From assembly GCA_946479055.1 (NCBI GenBank), contig CAMLEX010000121.1, positions 1-10,270 of the forward strand: a DNA stretch of 10,270 bases, given 5' to 3'. The DNA is from an uncultured Bacteroidota bacterium. GTDB taxonomy: Bacteria; Bacteroidota; Bacteroidia; Chitinophagales; Chitinophagaceae. How positions within the stretch are numbered: the first letter of the stretch is position 1; the number at the start of each line of letters is the position of its first letter. The notes under the pieces were generated by a model that was not told where the DNA came from, made no database searches, and saw nothing but the letters and a program-made list of their open reading frames with translations. Shown in pieces: positions 1-7,221 of this stretch. Made by a program: the position numbers and the translations under genes.

Positions 1-42
1 ACTGACATTGATATTGGTTCTCCAACAGGTACAAAAAAATGA
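1..42 (+). CDS. possible 3' end of a convergent gene (13 codons visible)
   Basis: Frame 1 of the plus strand is open from the window edge and reads TDIDIGSPTGTKK before a TGA at 40-42. An AT-rich hairpin and T-run follow directly, as expected after the end of a plus-strand gene. Thirteen codons are too few to identify a family, and an open frame of this length is common by chance. If real, this gene converges on the phytanoyl-CoA-dioxygenase-like gene that ends at 55. The neighbouring plus frame 2 is also open here, so the reading frame is not certain. Confidence 0.27.
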   Translation, partial: TDIDIGSPTGTKK

Positions 43-75
43 AGGTTATAATTTTTATAAATCCGTTTTTATTTT
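33..75. terminator. possible bidirectional terminator between convergent genes
   Basis: TTATAA (46-51), a three-base loop and TTATAA (55-60) form an AT-only stem. It can be closed by GG (44-45) with CC (63-64), leaving a small bulge. On the plus strand a T-rich run follows (66-75). On the minus strand a run of seven T (39-33) follows. The hairpin overlaps the stop codon of the minus-strand gene. The stem is weak in GC, so termination strength is doubtful, but T-runs on both sides are what a shared convergent terminator would show. Confidence 0.33.
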
Positions 76-936
76 TAATACTTCGGGGCGCAGGTAAGGT
101 TTGTTCAAATCCACAATGGGTTTGTGAGCGTAGGGGTCTTTACCTGCAACAATCACAATATCCCGGAGATCTTCAGTAGGAGGCAGTTTACCATCCTGGT
201 CCCAGGGTAACATACTTTCCGAACTCATGTAATGATTCACCAATGCTGTGCGGAAATTGTCGCTGGTTTTGTTACGCTGCGAACTGTGCAGCAAGTAGCC
301 ATTGAAGAAGACAACGCTGCCGCTTTTTACTTCAACAGGAATCACTTCGTCTTTTTTGTAACCGCTTACATCAATGGTATCCACATCTGCATACTCATTA
401 CTGGCACTAGCTATGCGGGGCATCATGTAGCCCGGTTTATGACTGCCGGGGACAATCCACAAACAACCATTTTCAACAGAAGCATCATCAATAGCAATCC
501 AAACACCGGTTAATGATTTATCCCTGGTTGGAATATAAAATTCGTCCTGGTGCCAGGCCTGCCCGGCCTTCCCCGGGCCTTTTACAAACAACATGCTTTG
601 CATGCATTTTACATTGGGACTGATGATTTGTGTAAGCACATCTACTACATTTTTTTGTGCCAGGAAATCGTTGATGACCGGCGAAATTTTATGCGGGAAA
701 TGGATAGCTACATATTTTTTCAGTACATCAGCATCGGTTTCATTTTCCATTGCAGGCAATGTGCCTTCTACTGCACCATACTCGCCCCGGAAAATTTTTA
801 CGGTATCTTTTTTTAACAGATCAATTTCTTCCGGCGATAGAAGACCGAGTGCTACCAGGTAACCATAGTCGTGATAGAACTGCACATTAGTAGGAGTGAT
901 GTTACCGTTTAAAACAAATTGATTTGGATGAGTCAT
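55..936 (-). CDS. phytanoyl-CoA dioxygenase (PhyH) family Fe(II)/2-oxoglutarate oxygenase
   Basis: This 293-residue protein has the layout of the PhyH family: cupin-fold oxygenases that use Fe(II), O2 and 2-oxoglutarate to hydroxylate a substrate. The iron-binding facial triad is visible: H129 and D131 in WHQD, and H217 in GYLLHSS. R229, in NFRTALVNHY, sits 12 residues after H217 where the family binds the 2-oxoglutarate carboxylate. SMLFVKGPG (114-122) and the VENGCLWIVPGSHKPG block (154-169) are also typical. There is no signal peptide or membrane segment, so it should be cytoplasmic. It is the last gene of a three-gene operon, 31 bp after the MFS transporter. The family hydroxylates very different small molecules, so the substrate cannot be read from sequence; the neighbours suggest a sugar or sugar derivative. 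A true phytanoyl-CoA role is unlikely here. The length is normal and the active site looks intact. Confidence 0.9.
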   Translation of the reverse strand: MTHPNQFVLNGNITPTNVQFYHDYGYLVALGLLSPEEIDLLKKDTVKIFRGEYGAVEGTLPAMENETDADVLKKYVAIHFPHKISPVINDFLAQKNVVDVLTQIISPNVKCMQSMLFVKGPGKAGQAWHQDEFYIPTRDKSLTGVWIAIDDASVENGCLWIVPGSHKPGYMMPRIASASNEYADVDTIDVSGYKKDEVIPVEVKSGSVVFFNGYLLHSSQRNKTSDNFRTALVNHYMSSESMLPWDQDGKLPPTEDLRDIVIVAGKDPYAHKPIVDLNKPYLRPEVLKIKTDL

Positions 937-967
937 ACCATTTGATTTTTATAAGTAAACAATCATG

Positions 968-2332
968 TTATTGTGTTAAGAGTTTTTCTAATGCTTCCAG
1001 TGTTTTTCCTTTGGTTTCGGGTACTTTCCATTTGATGTATACAAAATAGATAAAGCAGAGTGTTGCAAAAATGAGCAGTGTTGCTGCCACACCCAGTTTT
1101 TCATTTAAAACAGGAAACGAAAAGCTGGCTGCAAAATCGGCAACCCATAAAATCAACGTACTGAGTGATAACGCAAGTGCCCTGATCCTGTTGGGGAAAA
1201 TTTCGGAAAGCAATACCCAGGTTACCGCACCAAGACTGGCGGAGAAACCGGCAATGTAGAGCATTAAAAAAATCAATACAAAGTAGTGATCGTAATAGGA
1301 AAAATGAAAACAGGCCGCTACTCCAATCAGCGATAAGCCCATGAGTGCACAACCCACCAGTAACAATATTCTTCTGCCTGCTTTATCTACCAGCCAAATG
1401 GCCACCAGTGTAAACAAAAACATCATCACACCAATACCAATCGTTTGCAGCAATGCATTTTCATTGCTTACGCCGGTGTATTTAAAAATTTCAGGTGCAT
1501 AATACAGGATGGCGTTGATGCCGGTTATCTGTTGAAAAACAGCAATGATAATGCCCATCCATAATACCGGACGATAGGAGGGAAGCCATAAAGCCGAAAA
1601 TTTTTCTTTTGTTTCGTGCTGAAAACTTTCTTCAATAGCGGCGAGCTCGGTGAGGCAATGTTCGCTTCCACCTACTTTTTCCAGGATATTTTTTGCTTCA
1701 TCAATGCGTTCTTTTTTTACTAACCAACGGGGCGATTCAGGTACAAAAAACAACAAGAGAAAAAATAAAGCTGAAGGAAATGCCTGTGAAGCAAACATCC
1801 AGCGCCAATTATTTTCTCCAATGCCCGATAGTAAATAGTTGGAGAGATAAGCCATGAGGATGCCTGTTACAATGGCCAGTTGATACAAAGCCACCATTCG
1901 GCCACGCAAAGAAGCTGGAACCGTTTCGGCAATATACATGGGTGCTACCATTGCTGCAGTACCTACTGCCAGTCCGCCCAATATTCTGCACAATACAAAC
2001 CAGGGCAGCGAATGCGCCAAACCAGTACCAACACCTGTTGCTGCAAATAAAAATGCACAAAACATAAGAGTAGTTTTGCGGCCCCATACATCGCTGAGTT
2101 TGCCTGCAAGAACAGCACCTGCTGCGCAACCCAGTAAGATGGAACTAACAGCCCAGCCCAATGAAAATTCATTCAGTTGAAAATAGGGTTGAATGTAAGA
2201 GATGGTACCCGAAATAATGGCTGTATCGAAACCAAACAACAAACCACCCAATGCAGAAATGATACTAACCAATACAATATACGATCGGTTAAGTGATAGG
2301 GGTGGAAATGTTGTTGCAGTGATGCTATGCAT
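968..2332 (-). CDS. sugar-porter MFS transporter (XylE/GLUT-like)
   Basis: This 454-residue inner-membrane protein has about 12 hydrophobic segments and the full set of sugar-porter signatures. They are GGLLFGFD (29-36), GKLSDVWGRK (77-86), PMYIAETVPASLRGR (131-145), PESPRWL (198-204), QQITGIN (267-273), DKAGRR (316-321), LSEIFPNRIRA (375-385) and PETKGK (438-443). Residues matching the hexose/xylose contacts of GLUT and XylE are kept: Q151, Q267, Q268, N273 and W372. It is therefore expected to carry an unphosphorylated monosaccharide, probably by proton symport, as is usual in bacterial members. It lies 23 bp after the TIM-barrel isomerase-like gene and 31 bp before the oxygenase, so all three are probably cotranscribed. 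The ATG at 2332 follows an A-rich leader without a Shine-Dalgarno sequence, normal for Bacteroidota. The exact sugar is not determinable. It is paralogous to the carrier at 7222-8598 but differs at key binding positions. Confidence 0.93.
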   Translation of the reverse strand: MHSITATTFPPLSLNRSYIVLVSIISALGGLLFGFDTAIISGTISYIQPYFQLNEFSLGWAVSSILLGCAAGAVLAGKLSDVWGRKTTLMFCAFLFAATGVGTGLAHSLPWFVLCRILGGLAVGTAAMVAPMYIAETVPASLRGRMVALYQLAIVTGILMAYLSNYLLSGIGENNWRWMFASQAFPSALFFLLLFFVPESPRWLVKKERIDEAKNILEKVGGSEHCLTELAAIEESFQHETKEKFSALWLPSYRPVLWMGIIIAVFQQITGINAILYYAPEIFKYTGVSNENALLQTIGIGVMMFLFTLVAIWLVDKAGRRILLLVGCALMGLSLIGVAACFHFSYYDHYFVLIFLMLYIAGFSASLGAVTWVLLSEIFPNRIRALALSLSTLILWVADFAASFSFPVLNEKLGVAATLLIFATLCFIYFVYIKWKVPETKGKTLEALEKLLTQ

Positions 2333-2355
2333 GATTTTTTATATGGCTTGTTGTT

Positions 2356-3168
2356 TTATTGATAACGTTTTTTCAGCAACTGCACCATGTGTACATTAAT
2401 ATCCCATTGGCTGGCTAATGGTTGCCGGGTATAAGGTACAGATGGCATATAGGGGAGCGGTCCAAATTCTGGCGTAATGGTTATTGTGGTTGCACCTTTT
2501 TTTTGTTGATGTGCAATGATGGCATCCCACCACTGTAGGTGTGCCTGTACCTGTTTTTCCCATTCAGGCGAACGGGGATCATTCACCTGCGGACCTTCTT
2601 CGTGCCCGATTCGTGCATGAATATGAATGGCATGCTTGCAAGCTAGTGCTGTTGCTTCTTGCTGGTCTTCCAGCAAACTTTCTGCTACGGCACACCAGTG
2701 CGAAAAATCGGCTGTTATGGGAAGCCCGGGCACCTGTTCTAAAATAAATTTTGAACTGTGTGCTGCAAACAATGCTTTGTTGCGATGTGTTTCATGTGCA
2801 ATGGGAATGTTGTATTCTTCCGATAAGTTTTTCGCCAGTTTGAACAACGCTTTGTTCTGTTCCAATGAAAAATAATCTTTCCCGGTTTGCGAATCAATCT
2901 TCACCGGCTTTACCTCGAGGAGATGGCGCAGTTGTTTTTCGTAATTGATTTTATGCGTGCTAAAATCTTTTTCAAATGATTGATAGTACTGGCCTAAGAG
3001 CAAGAGCTTGTATTTAGCAAGAGCGTTGATCTGTTCCTCTCTTTCACCTGCATCAAAAGGAACAGGTGCTTCAATACCATCATATCCTGCTTCTTTTACT
3101 TTTCGGCAAAAGGCATCGTATGTTTCCTGTTCTTGTCCCCACCGGGGGCAGAAAAACTGTAATTGCAT
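2356..3168 (-). CDS. sugar phosphate isomerase/epimerase-like TIM-barrel protein
   Basis: This 270-residue protein resembles the xylose-isomerase-like TIM-barrel superfamily (AP endonuclease family 2), whose members isomerise or epimerise sugars at a divalent metal. Candidate metal or catalytic residues fall on successive strands: E126 in IAHETHRNK, D154 and H157 in ITADFSHW, H182 and H184 in IHIHARIGHEEGPQ, and E234 in ITPEFGP. The N-terminal MQLQFFCPRWG and GYDGIEAP (28-35) fit the first two strands. The family's arrangement usually uses Glu, Asp, His and Glu as ligands, and all are available here. No signal peptide is seen, so it should be cytoplasmic. It is the first gene of an operon with a sugar transporter and a PhyH oxygenase. 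A GGAG lies only two bases before the ATG, too close for normal spacing. Substrate is unknown; hydrolase or aldolase-like roles also occur in this fold. Confidence 0.83.
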   Translation of the reverse strand: MQLQFFCPRWGQEQETYDAFCRKVKEAGYDGIEAPVPFDAGEREEQINALAKYKLLLLGQYYQSFEKDFSTHKINYEKQLRHLLEVKPVKIDSQTGKDYFSLEQNKALFKLAKNLSEEYNIPIAHETHRNKALFAAHSSKFILEQVPGLPITADFSHWCAVAESLLEDQQEATALACKHAIHIHARIGHEEGPQVNDPRSPEWEKQVQAHLQWWDAIIAHQQKKGATTITITPEFGPLPYMPSVPYTRQPLASQWDINVHMVQLLKKRYQ

Positions 3169-3423
3169 AGCTCCACTTTTATTTAATGTAACGAATTGCG
3201 GTTTACGTTTTCGTAGTTTATAGTTTCAATCGTGTTACGTGCAATACCAGGTAAGTTCAGTTCTTTACTTACATCTTCAAACAGTCAGCTTGTTAATTGC
3301 TTCTTACTTGTTTCTGATTTTATGCCTGGCGTAATTGCACGCCCATCAGCTTTACCCCGAAACAGCGGCAGTATATGACTCCCGCGGGTTCTGGGTTATT
3401 TTGCAAGCATGATCCGTTAAAGC

Positions 3424-3449
3424 AATATGTTCATATGTTCAAACATATT
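3424..3449. promoter_or_regulatory. operator-like direct and inverted repeat over the -7 element
   Basis: Two tandem copies of ATATGTTC (3425-3432 and 3433-3440) are followed by an inverted copy AACATAT (3442-3448). The second copy and the inverted copy form a perfect dyad, ATATGTT-CA-AACATAT (3433-3448). The outer copy gives an 8-bp pair, AATATGTT (3424-3431) with AACATATT (3442-3449). The block covers the -7 element of the promoter for the downstream operon, so a protein bound here would block RNA polymerase. The regulator is not in the window. GntR- or LacI-type repressors are reasonable guesses only. The AT-rich sequence makes some dyad symmetry likely by chance. Confidence 0.5.
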
Positions 3450-3471
3450 ATTAAATTCGTTTTTCACCAAA
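3440..3471 (-). promoter_or_regulatory. Bacteroidota-type promoter for the isomerase-MFS-oxygenase operon
   Basis: Read on the minus strand, TTTG (3471-3468) is followed after 20 bp by TATGTTTG (3447-3440). This fits the Bacteroidota vegetative promoter form, TTTG then 19-21 bp then TAnnTTTG, including the full -7 octamer. Transcription would start near 3434 and leave a leader of about 265 nt before the ATG at 3168. No other matching pair was found between 3169 and 3699. The -7 element sits inside the repeat at 3424-3449, which suggests repression. Confidence 0.55.
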
Positions 3472-3554
3472 AATATCTTCTTCCATATAAGTATATATGC
3501 ATTAGAGCAGGAGTGCTTCTGTGGCAAAAAGGCGGCGAACTATTCAGTGCCAGC

Positions 3555-3582
3555 CTAATTCCCAATTCCAAACTCCTGATTC
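3555..3582. repeat. degenerate heptanucleotide tandem repeat, four units
   Basis: Four consecutive 7-base units read CTAATTC, CCAATTC, CAAACTC and CTGATTC, with consensus CYAATTC on the plus strand (GAATTRG on the minus strand). The phase is exact, with no insertions. It lies between the GH38 hairpin and the promoter, outside any gene. Its function is unknown; it may be a neutral intergenic repeat type of the genome. Confidence 0.6.
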
Positions 3583-3661
3583 CTATATACCTCGGCGTTT
3601 TTTTAAAAGAAGAAATGAAACGTAATCGGCAGATAAGTTTAGCTTTTACTTTCATCTTCAA

Positions 3662-3686
3662 CAGAAAGCCTGTTCACAGCTTTCTG
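3662..3686 (-). terminator. hairpin after the GH38 gene, possible terminator
   Basis: CAGAAAGC (3662-3669) and GCTTTCTG (3679-3686) are perfect 8-base complements. TGT (3671-3673) and ACA (3676-3678) can extend the stem inward past one bulged base. The hairpin begins 13 bases after the GH38 stop codon, the right place for an end of transcript. There is no T-run on the minus strand past the stem, so it is not a textbook intrinsic terminator and may instead stabilise the 3' end of the message. Confidence 0.4.
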
Positions 3687-3699
3687 CATGTTTTGAATT

Positions 3700-6600
3700 T
3701 TATTGATTAGTCATCACCAACTCTATTTCCATTACACCCATGCCTGCCATATTGATTGCTTTATCCCGTTGCATTTCTTCGCCCGTTACTTTGTTGATGA
3801 TTTTTGAAGGTTTCAAATCCTGCCAAACAAAGTTTGTTTGCATGGCTGCTGTTTCAGGATTATACAACCGAACAATATAGTTGCCGTTTTGTGTGGGCGT
3901 AATACTGGTAACAGCAATACGTTCGTTGCCGAGGGTAAATAAGCTACCAGTTTTAACAGCACCTGCTTTAACGGGAAATGCAATTAACGGTTGTGTAAAA
4001 TTTGCTGCCGCCTGTTCCATTACTGCATTGTTTACCATACCATGAGGACGTAATGCATAGTTGTAACGGCTTACTCCTTCCTGGTCGGATTTATAATTGG
4101 TATGCCAGTAATTGTTCATGATATAGCTGAACCAATTGCTGGTAACGGTGCCTTCTCTTTTCCAGTCTTTATGCGTTTGGTTGATGGTTTGTTGTTCCTC
4201 AATGATACCAACGGGCTCTACCATCGGCGTCTGCAACCACAGCATCTGAACACCTTTATCAACAGATGAAACATCTAACCATCTGCGGCCATAGAGATAA
4301 TCGAAGTTGGAGCCGGGTAACTGATCGGCAATATAACGCATGGTGCCATAACCTGCATCGAGTAATGTATTCTTCAACGCCGGGTTAAATGGAAAACTGA
4401 AGTGAACGCCTTCTTTTGTGCGCACAGCTTTTTTATCGATGCTGTTTTCAATCAGCACTGTTTCGCCATTGGCATACAAAGAGATTCTTCTTTCTAAATG
4501 ATTTGTACCGGGAGCATCGGCGCTGATGCTGATGGTTGTTACCACGGGTCCGGTTTCTATGGTTTTGATTTTTACGTTGCTGTTCGATACTGCATCAGCA
4601 GGGTTGAGGCCCGGCACATACCAATAGCCGTTTAAGCCCTGGCCGTTAAACATACCGGCATAATTAAATGCTGTATTTGTTTGCAGTACTGTAATGCTGC
4701 CATAAATACTGTCCCATGTTACGGTAATCTTTCCGTTAGAGAGTGTATTGCCTGCAAGTGTAAATGTATTTTTCTGTTGCGCTTCTTCATCCGTTAACTC
4801 ATACAAGGCTTTGCCTAATGCAGGCACTTCTGTTGCAATGAAAACTGATTGCCCGTTGCTGAGTTGTTGCACCTGGTGAAATACACCTGTTTCATCTTTC
4901 ACCGATTTTGTTTTTGTACCTGCCGGTAACAATACAGGGCTGCTTCTTTTCCACGATGCTGTATTGAACACGGCAATCTTGTTCGACTGTCCATCAGTGA
5001 TGGGTTGCAACAGTTCTTTTTCCAGTGCGTTAATTTCCTGGTCGGCATCCAGCATAAATTGTTTTTTAATACGCCATTGCTCTGTTACAAACGGGGCATC
5101 GGGTTGCGTAATACTGTTATGAGCACCCCAGGTATGTTCATGAAATAGGATGATGTTTTTCCATGCTTCATAAAATTTATTTGTGTTGTATTGTTGCGGA
5201 TTCAGCAGTGCGTAAAGTGTGGTCAGTTGCTGCAAGCGTAAACTGTTTACCCTGTTCTTTCCTTCTTCTTCTGCAGTGGAAATGGCGCCGTCTTCCCAAT
5301 AGGGTGTAATATCTCCTTTTACAACAGGGATGCTGTTGCTGTATTTTTTTTCAAATACGTTAAACATATTTTCTGTAGTGCTCAGGATAACCTGTGGTGA
5401 TGCATAGCGTTCATTCCAGGCTTTTACAAATCTTGAAATGCTGGTATCAATCGGCCCGTTGTCTGAAACAATGTTGTAACGCCATTGCACCATATCGTAC
5501 GGATAGCTGGCATTGCTGAGTTCAGTTAAATAACTTGCAATTTTTTTCGTAGCCTTATCGAACACGCCACCGGGAGGCATGCCATGCCAGGAAGAATATC
5601 CTTTGGCACCCGTCCAGAATAGAATTTTTTCCTTACCCGAAGGCGACGTCCACCAAACAGGTTTATCGCCCCAGGTTTTTACAAAGTGACCTACACGGTC
5701 GCCACCAAAAGGATGAGTTTCTCCCAAGAAATTAGGTCCGCTTGAAAAATAACGAACACCGGCTTTGGTTAAAGCCGTTACGGTTGTCCATGCAAAACCG
5801 GGCACATCAGAAGCCATGGCACTGTTAATGGTTAAGCCGTATTCTTTACTGAGATAGTTGGCATAATCGGTGTAATGAAACATTTCTTCGGGCAGACTTA
5901 AACCGGTAAGAATGTTGGCATATAAAGCCGATAAACCAATGCTCCCTTCTTTTACTGCAGTAAAGAATTTTTCTTTTTGTGCAGGAGATGCCTGCTTCAG
6001 ATAATTTTCAACAGCCCATAACGATTCAATGTTCCATTTAAAACGGGCAGCTTCGGGATACTCTTTGGTAGCCGCAATCATTTGCAAGGCATCGTCAATA
6101 TTTTTATTGTGAATTTGTTCTACTTCGGGTTGCATGTGCGAGTAACCAATATCGGTATGCGAATGGGGAATAAAATACAGGGTGCGTTGTACAACCGGTT
6201 GTAGCAACACTTTTTTTGTGGTAAATAATTTTCCTGCAATGAATATCTGTACCTGTACGCTGTCGGGTTTTTGTATAGCTTTTACAGGAACATCGAAGCT
6301 GTTGATTCCTTCACTGATGGTAAAAGGGTGCGTTTTTTTGTTGTTTACTTTTACCAGCATGTTTTCGGTTTTGCCAAAGTGCAAAGTTTTTATCACCAAT
6401 GATTGCCTGCCATCTTTCAGAATAAAAGGAACAGGATTGATGTCTACTTTTTCTTCAAATGAAAACACGAAGGTCATATACCAGTCGTTGCTGTTTTGGT
6501 TTTGTCCTACCACTTTCATCTGCACAGGCTTGCCGGGAGTTACACGGCTTACCGGCAAACGCAGGTAAGCGAAGCCATGCGCATCCATTGCTCCATCCAT

Positions 6601-7029
6601 TTTTGTTTGTTGGAAAACGATGCGTGAACTATCGGCTGCACCAAATGTCCAGACAGGCAGCTGGTTTTTAGGGAGAGTGGTGAAGGTGAGGAGTTTTTCA
6701 TCGTTCACATATAAATCAAAATTCCTGTTGCCGCTGCTGGTACCGGTGGAGTGAGCGGCTACCCAACTAAAATAAACGTAAGGCCCTTTGATTTTTGCAG
6801 GAACAGGAGCTGTTTCCCATTCAATCGTTTTTTTGCCGTCAGTAGTACGGGTAAGCAATGCAATGGTGGCATAATCAGGGAAGGCGGAAAAGTAAGCGAT
6901 ATTTTCCCCGCTTATCTCCTTTGCAAAGCCGTTTATCCAGTTAATCTTTCCAAAATAGGGAACCACTTTTTGCGTATGTGCCGATAGGCTTATTATAACA
7001 AGAAGTGGAAAGACCAATAATTTTTTCAT
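3700..7029 (-). CDS. exported glycoside hydrolase family 38 (alpha-mannosidase-like)
   Basis: This 1109-residue protein starts with a signal peptide: MKK, a hydrophobic stretch to about residue 16, and likely cleavage near SAHTQ (16-20). It should act in the periplasm or beyond. Residues 25-280 look like beta-sandwich domains. The GH38 catalytic domain starts at HSHTDIGYSH (289-298), where H291 and D293 match the family's zinc ligands. D408 in ASDVPGF matches the nucleophile region, and FHEHTWGAH (629-637) supplies the later zinc-binding histidine. The C-terminal half fits the beta-rich GH38 domains. GH38 enzymes are retaining alpha-mannosidases on mannans or N-glycans. The neighbouring transporter and mannose-6-phosphate isomerase support mannose release. 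The first motif ends in GY rather than the common GW, so this is a divergent subgroup and specificity could differ. The gene starts 192 bp after the transporter; the leader is A-rich with no Shine-Dalgarno sequence. Confidence 0.85.
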   Translation of the reverse strand: MKKLLVFPLLVIISLSAHTQKVVPYFGKINWINGFAKEISGENIAYFSAFPDYATIALLTRTTDGKKTIEWETAPVPAKIKGPYVYFSWVAAHSTGTSSGNRNFDLYVNDEKLLTFTTLPKNQLPVWTFGAADSSRIVFQQTKMDGAMDAHGFAYLRLPVSRVTPGKPVQMKVVGQNQNSNDWYMTFVFSFEEKVDINPVPFILKDGRQSLVIKTLHFGKTENMLVKVNNKKTHPFTISEGINSFDVPVKAIQKPDSVQVQIFIAGKLFTTKKVLLQPVVQRTLYFIPHSHTDIGYSHMQPEVEQIHNKNIDDALQMIAATKEYPEAARFKWNIESLWAVENYLKQASPAQKEKFFTAVKEGSIGLSALYANILTGLSLPEEMFHYTDYANYLSKEYGLTINSAMASDVPGFAWTTVTALTKAGVRYFSSGPNFLGETHPFGGDRVGHFVKTWGDKPVWWTSPSGKEKILFWTGAKGYSSWHGMPPGGVFDKATKKIASYLTELSNASYPYDMVQWRYNIVSDNGPIDTSISRFVKAWNERYASPQVILSTTENMFNVFEKKYSNSIPVVKGDITPYWEDGAISTAEEEGKNRVNSLRLQQLTTLYALLNPQQYNTNKFYEAWKNIILFHEHTWGAHNSITQPDAPFVTEQWRIKKQFMLDADQEINALEKELLQPITDGQSNKIAVFNTASWKRSSPVLLPAGTKTKSVKDETGVFHQVQQLSNGQSVFIATEVPALGKALYELTDEEAQQKNTFTLAGNTLSNGKITVTWDSIYGSITVLQTNTAFNYAGMFNGQGLNGYWYVPGLNPADAVSNSNVKIKTIETGPVVTTISISADAPGTNHLERRISLYANGETVLIENSIDKKAVRTKEGVHFSFPFNPALKNTLLDAGYGTMRYIADQLPGSNFDYLYGRRWLDVSSVDKGVQMLWLQTPMVEPVGIIEEQQTINQTHKDWKREGTVTSNWFSYIMNNYWHTNYKSDQEGVSRYNYALRPHGMVNNAVMEQAAANFTQPLIAFPVKAGAVKTGSLFTLGNERIAVTSITPTQNGNYIVRLYNPETAAMQTNFVWQDLKPSKIINKVTGEEMQRDKAINMAGMGVMEIELVMTNQ

Positions 7030-7221
7030 GTGGCAATCGTTTTTTTATCAGATCTATTTGCTGCATCAACCTGATTTTCACTAATCATTTCCCGGCATTT
7101 TCAAATGGCCAAATGTTCTTTTATTTTCTTAATAATCATTTCAGTGTTAAGCGTACTATCGATGTTTTTTTTGTAAAAGACCTAAGTGAGTTGCATGTTG
7201 ATTATCGTGTAAGACCTTTTC
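7030..7221 (-). other. 192-bp gap before the GH38 gene; no clear promoter
   Basis: This is the widest gap in the upstream group. It contains a direct repeat CAAATG-GC-CAAATG (7102-7115), read CATTTG twice on the minus strand, which supplies two TTTG elements. The best -7 candidate at a fitting distance is TAGTGAAA (7083-7076), which lacks the TTTG end. No full Bacteroidota promoter or strong terminator hairpin is present. Read-through from the transporter gene or an internal promoter of another class are both possible. Confidence 0.3.

Larger units (their letters stand above)
3169..3699. other. 531-bp intergenic region with promoter, operator-like repeat and long leader
   Basis: No convincing gene lies here. 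A 111-codon plus-strand frame (3375-3710) has Ile/Leu/Pro-rich low-complexity sequence, runs through the promoter, operator-like repeat and heptad repeat, and lacks a family resemblance, so it was not called. Going in the direction of minus transcription, the region holds a hairpin after the GH38 stop, a heptad repeat, a promoter with an operator-like repeat, and a leader of about 265 nt. The leader can fold locally: GGCGT/ACGCC (3328-3332 with 3339-3343) and GTAAGT/ACTTAC (3251-3256 with 3267-3272). It also has an 8-bp GC palindrome CCCGCGGG (3381-3388). No known riboswitch was recognised. Confidence 0.6.

Noticed and set aside
1..8. ATG on the minus strand at 8-6, with GGAG 11 bases upstream, as the start of another operon gene
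   Set aside because: Only two codons are visible. The spacing of 46 bp from the oxygenase stop is possible, but the competing plus-strand tail and terminator signs are at least as good.
3468..3475. TATTTTTG on the minus strand as a second -7 element
   Set aside because: It matches TAnnTTTG, but no TTTG lies 19-21 bp upstream. It better serves as the -33 element of the promoter at 3440-3471.
3375..3710. 111-codon open frame on the plus strand in the intergenic region
   Set aside because: It runs through the promoter, the operator-like repeat, the heptad repeat and the post-GH38 hairpin, has low-complexity Ile/Leu/Pro composition, and overlaps the end of the GH38 gene. No domain is recognisable.
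7173..7220. Near-direct repeat GTAAAAGACCT and GTAAGACCT beside the transporter stop codon
   Set aside because: Copies differ by a two-base indel, are 25 bases apart, and form no hairpin or known site. Likely chance in an AT-rich gap.
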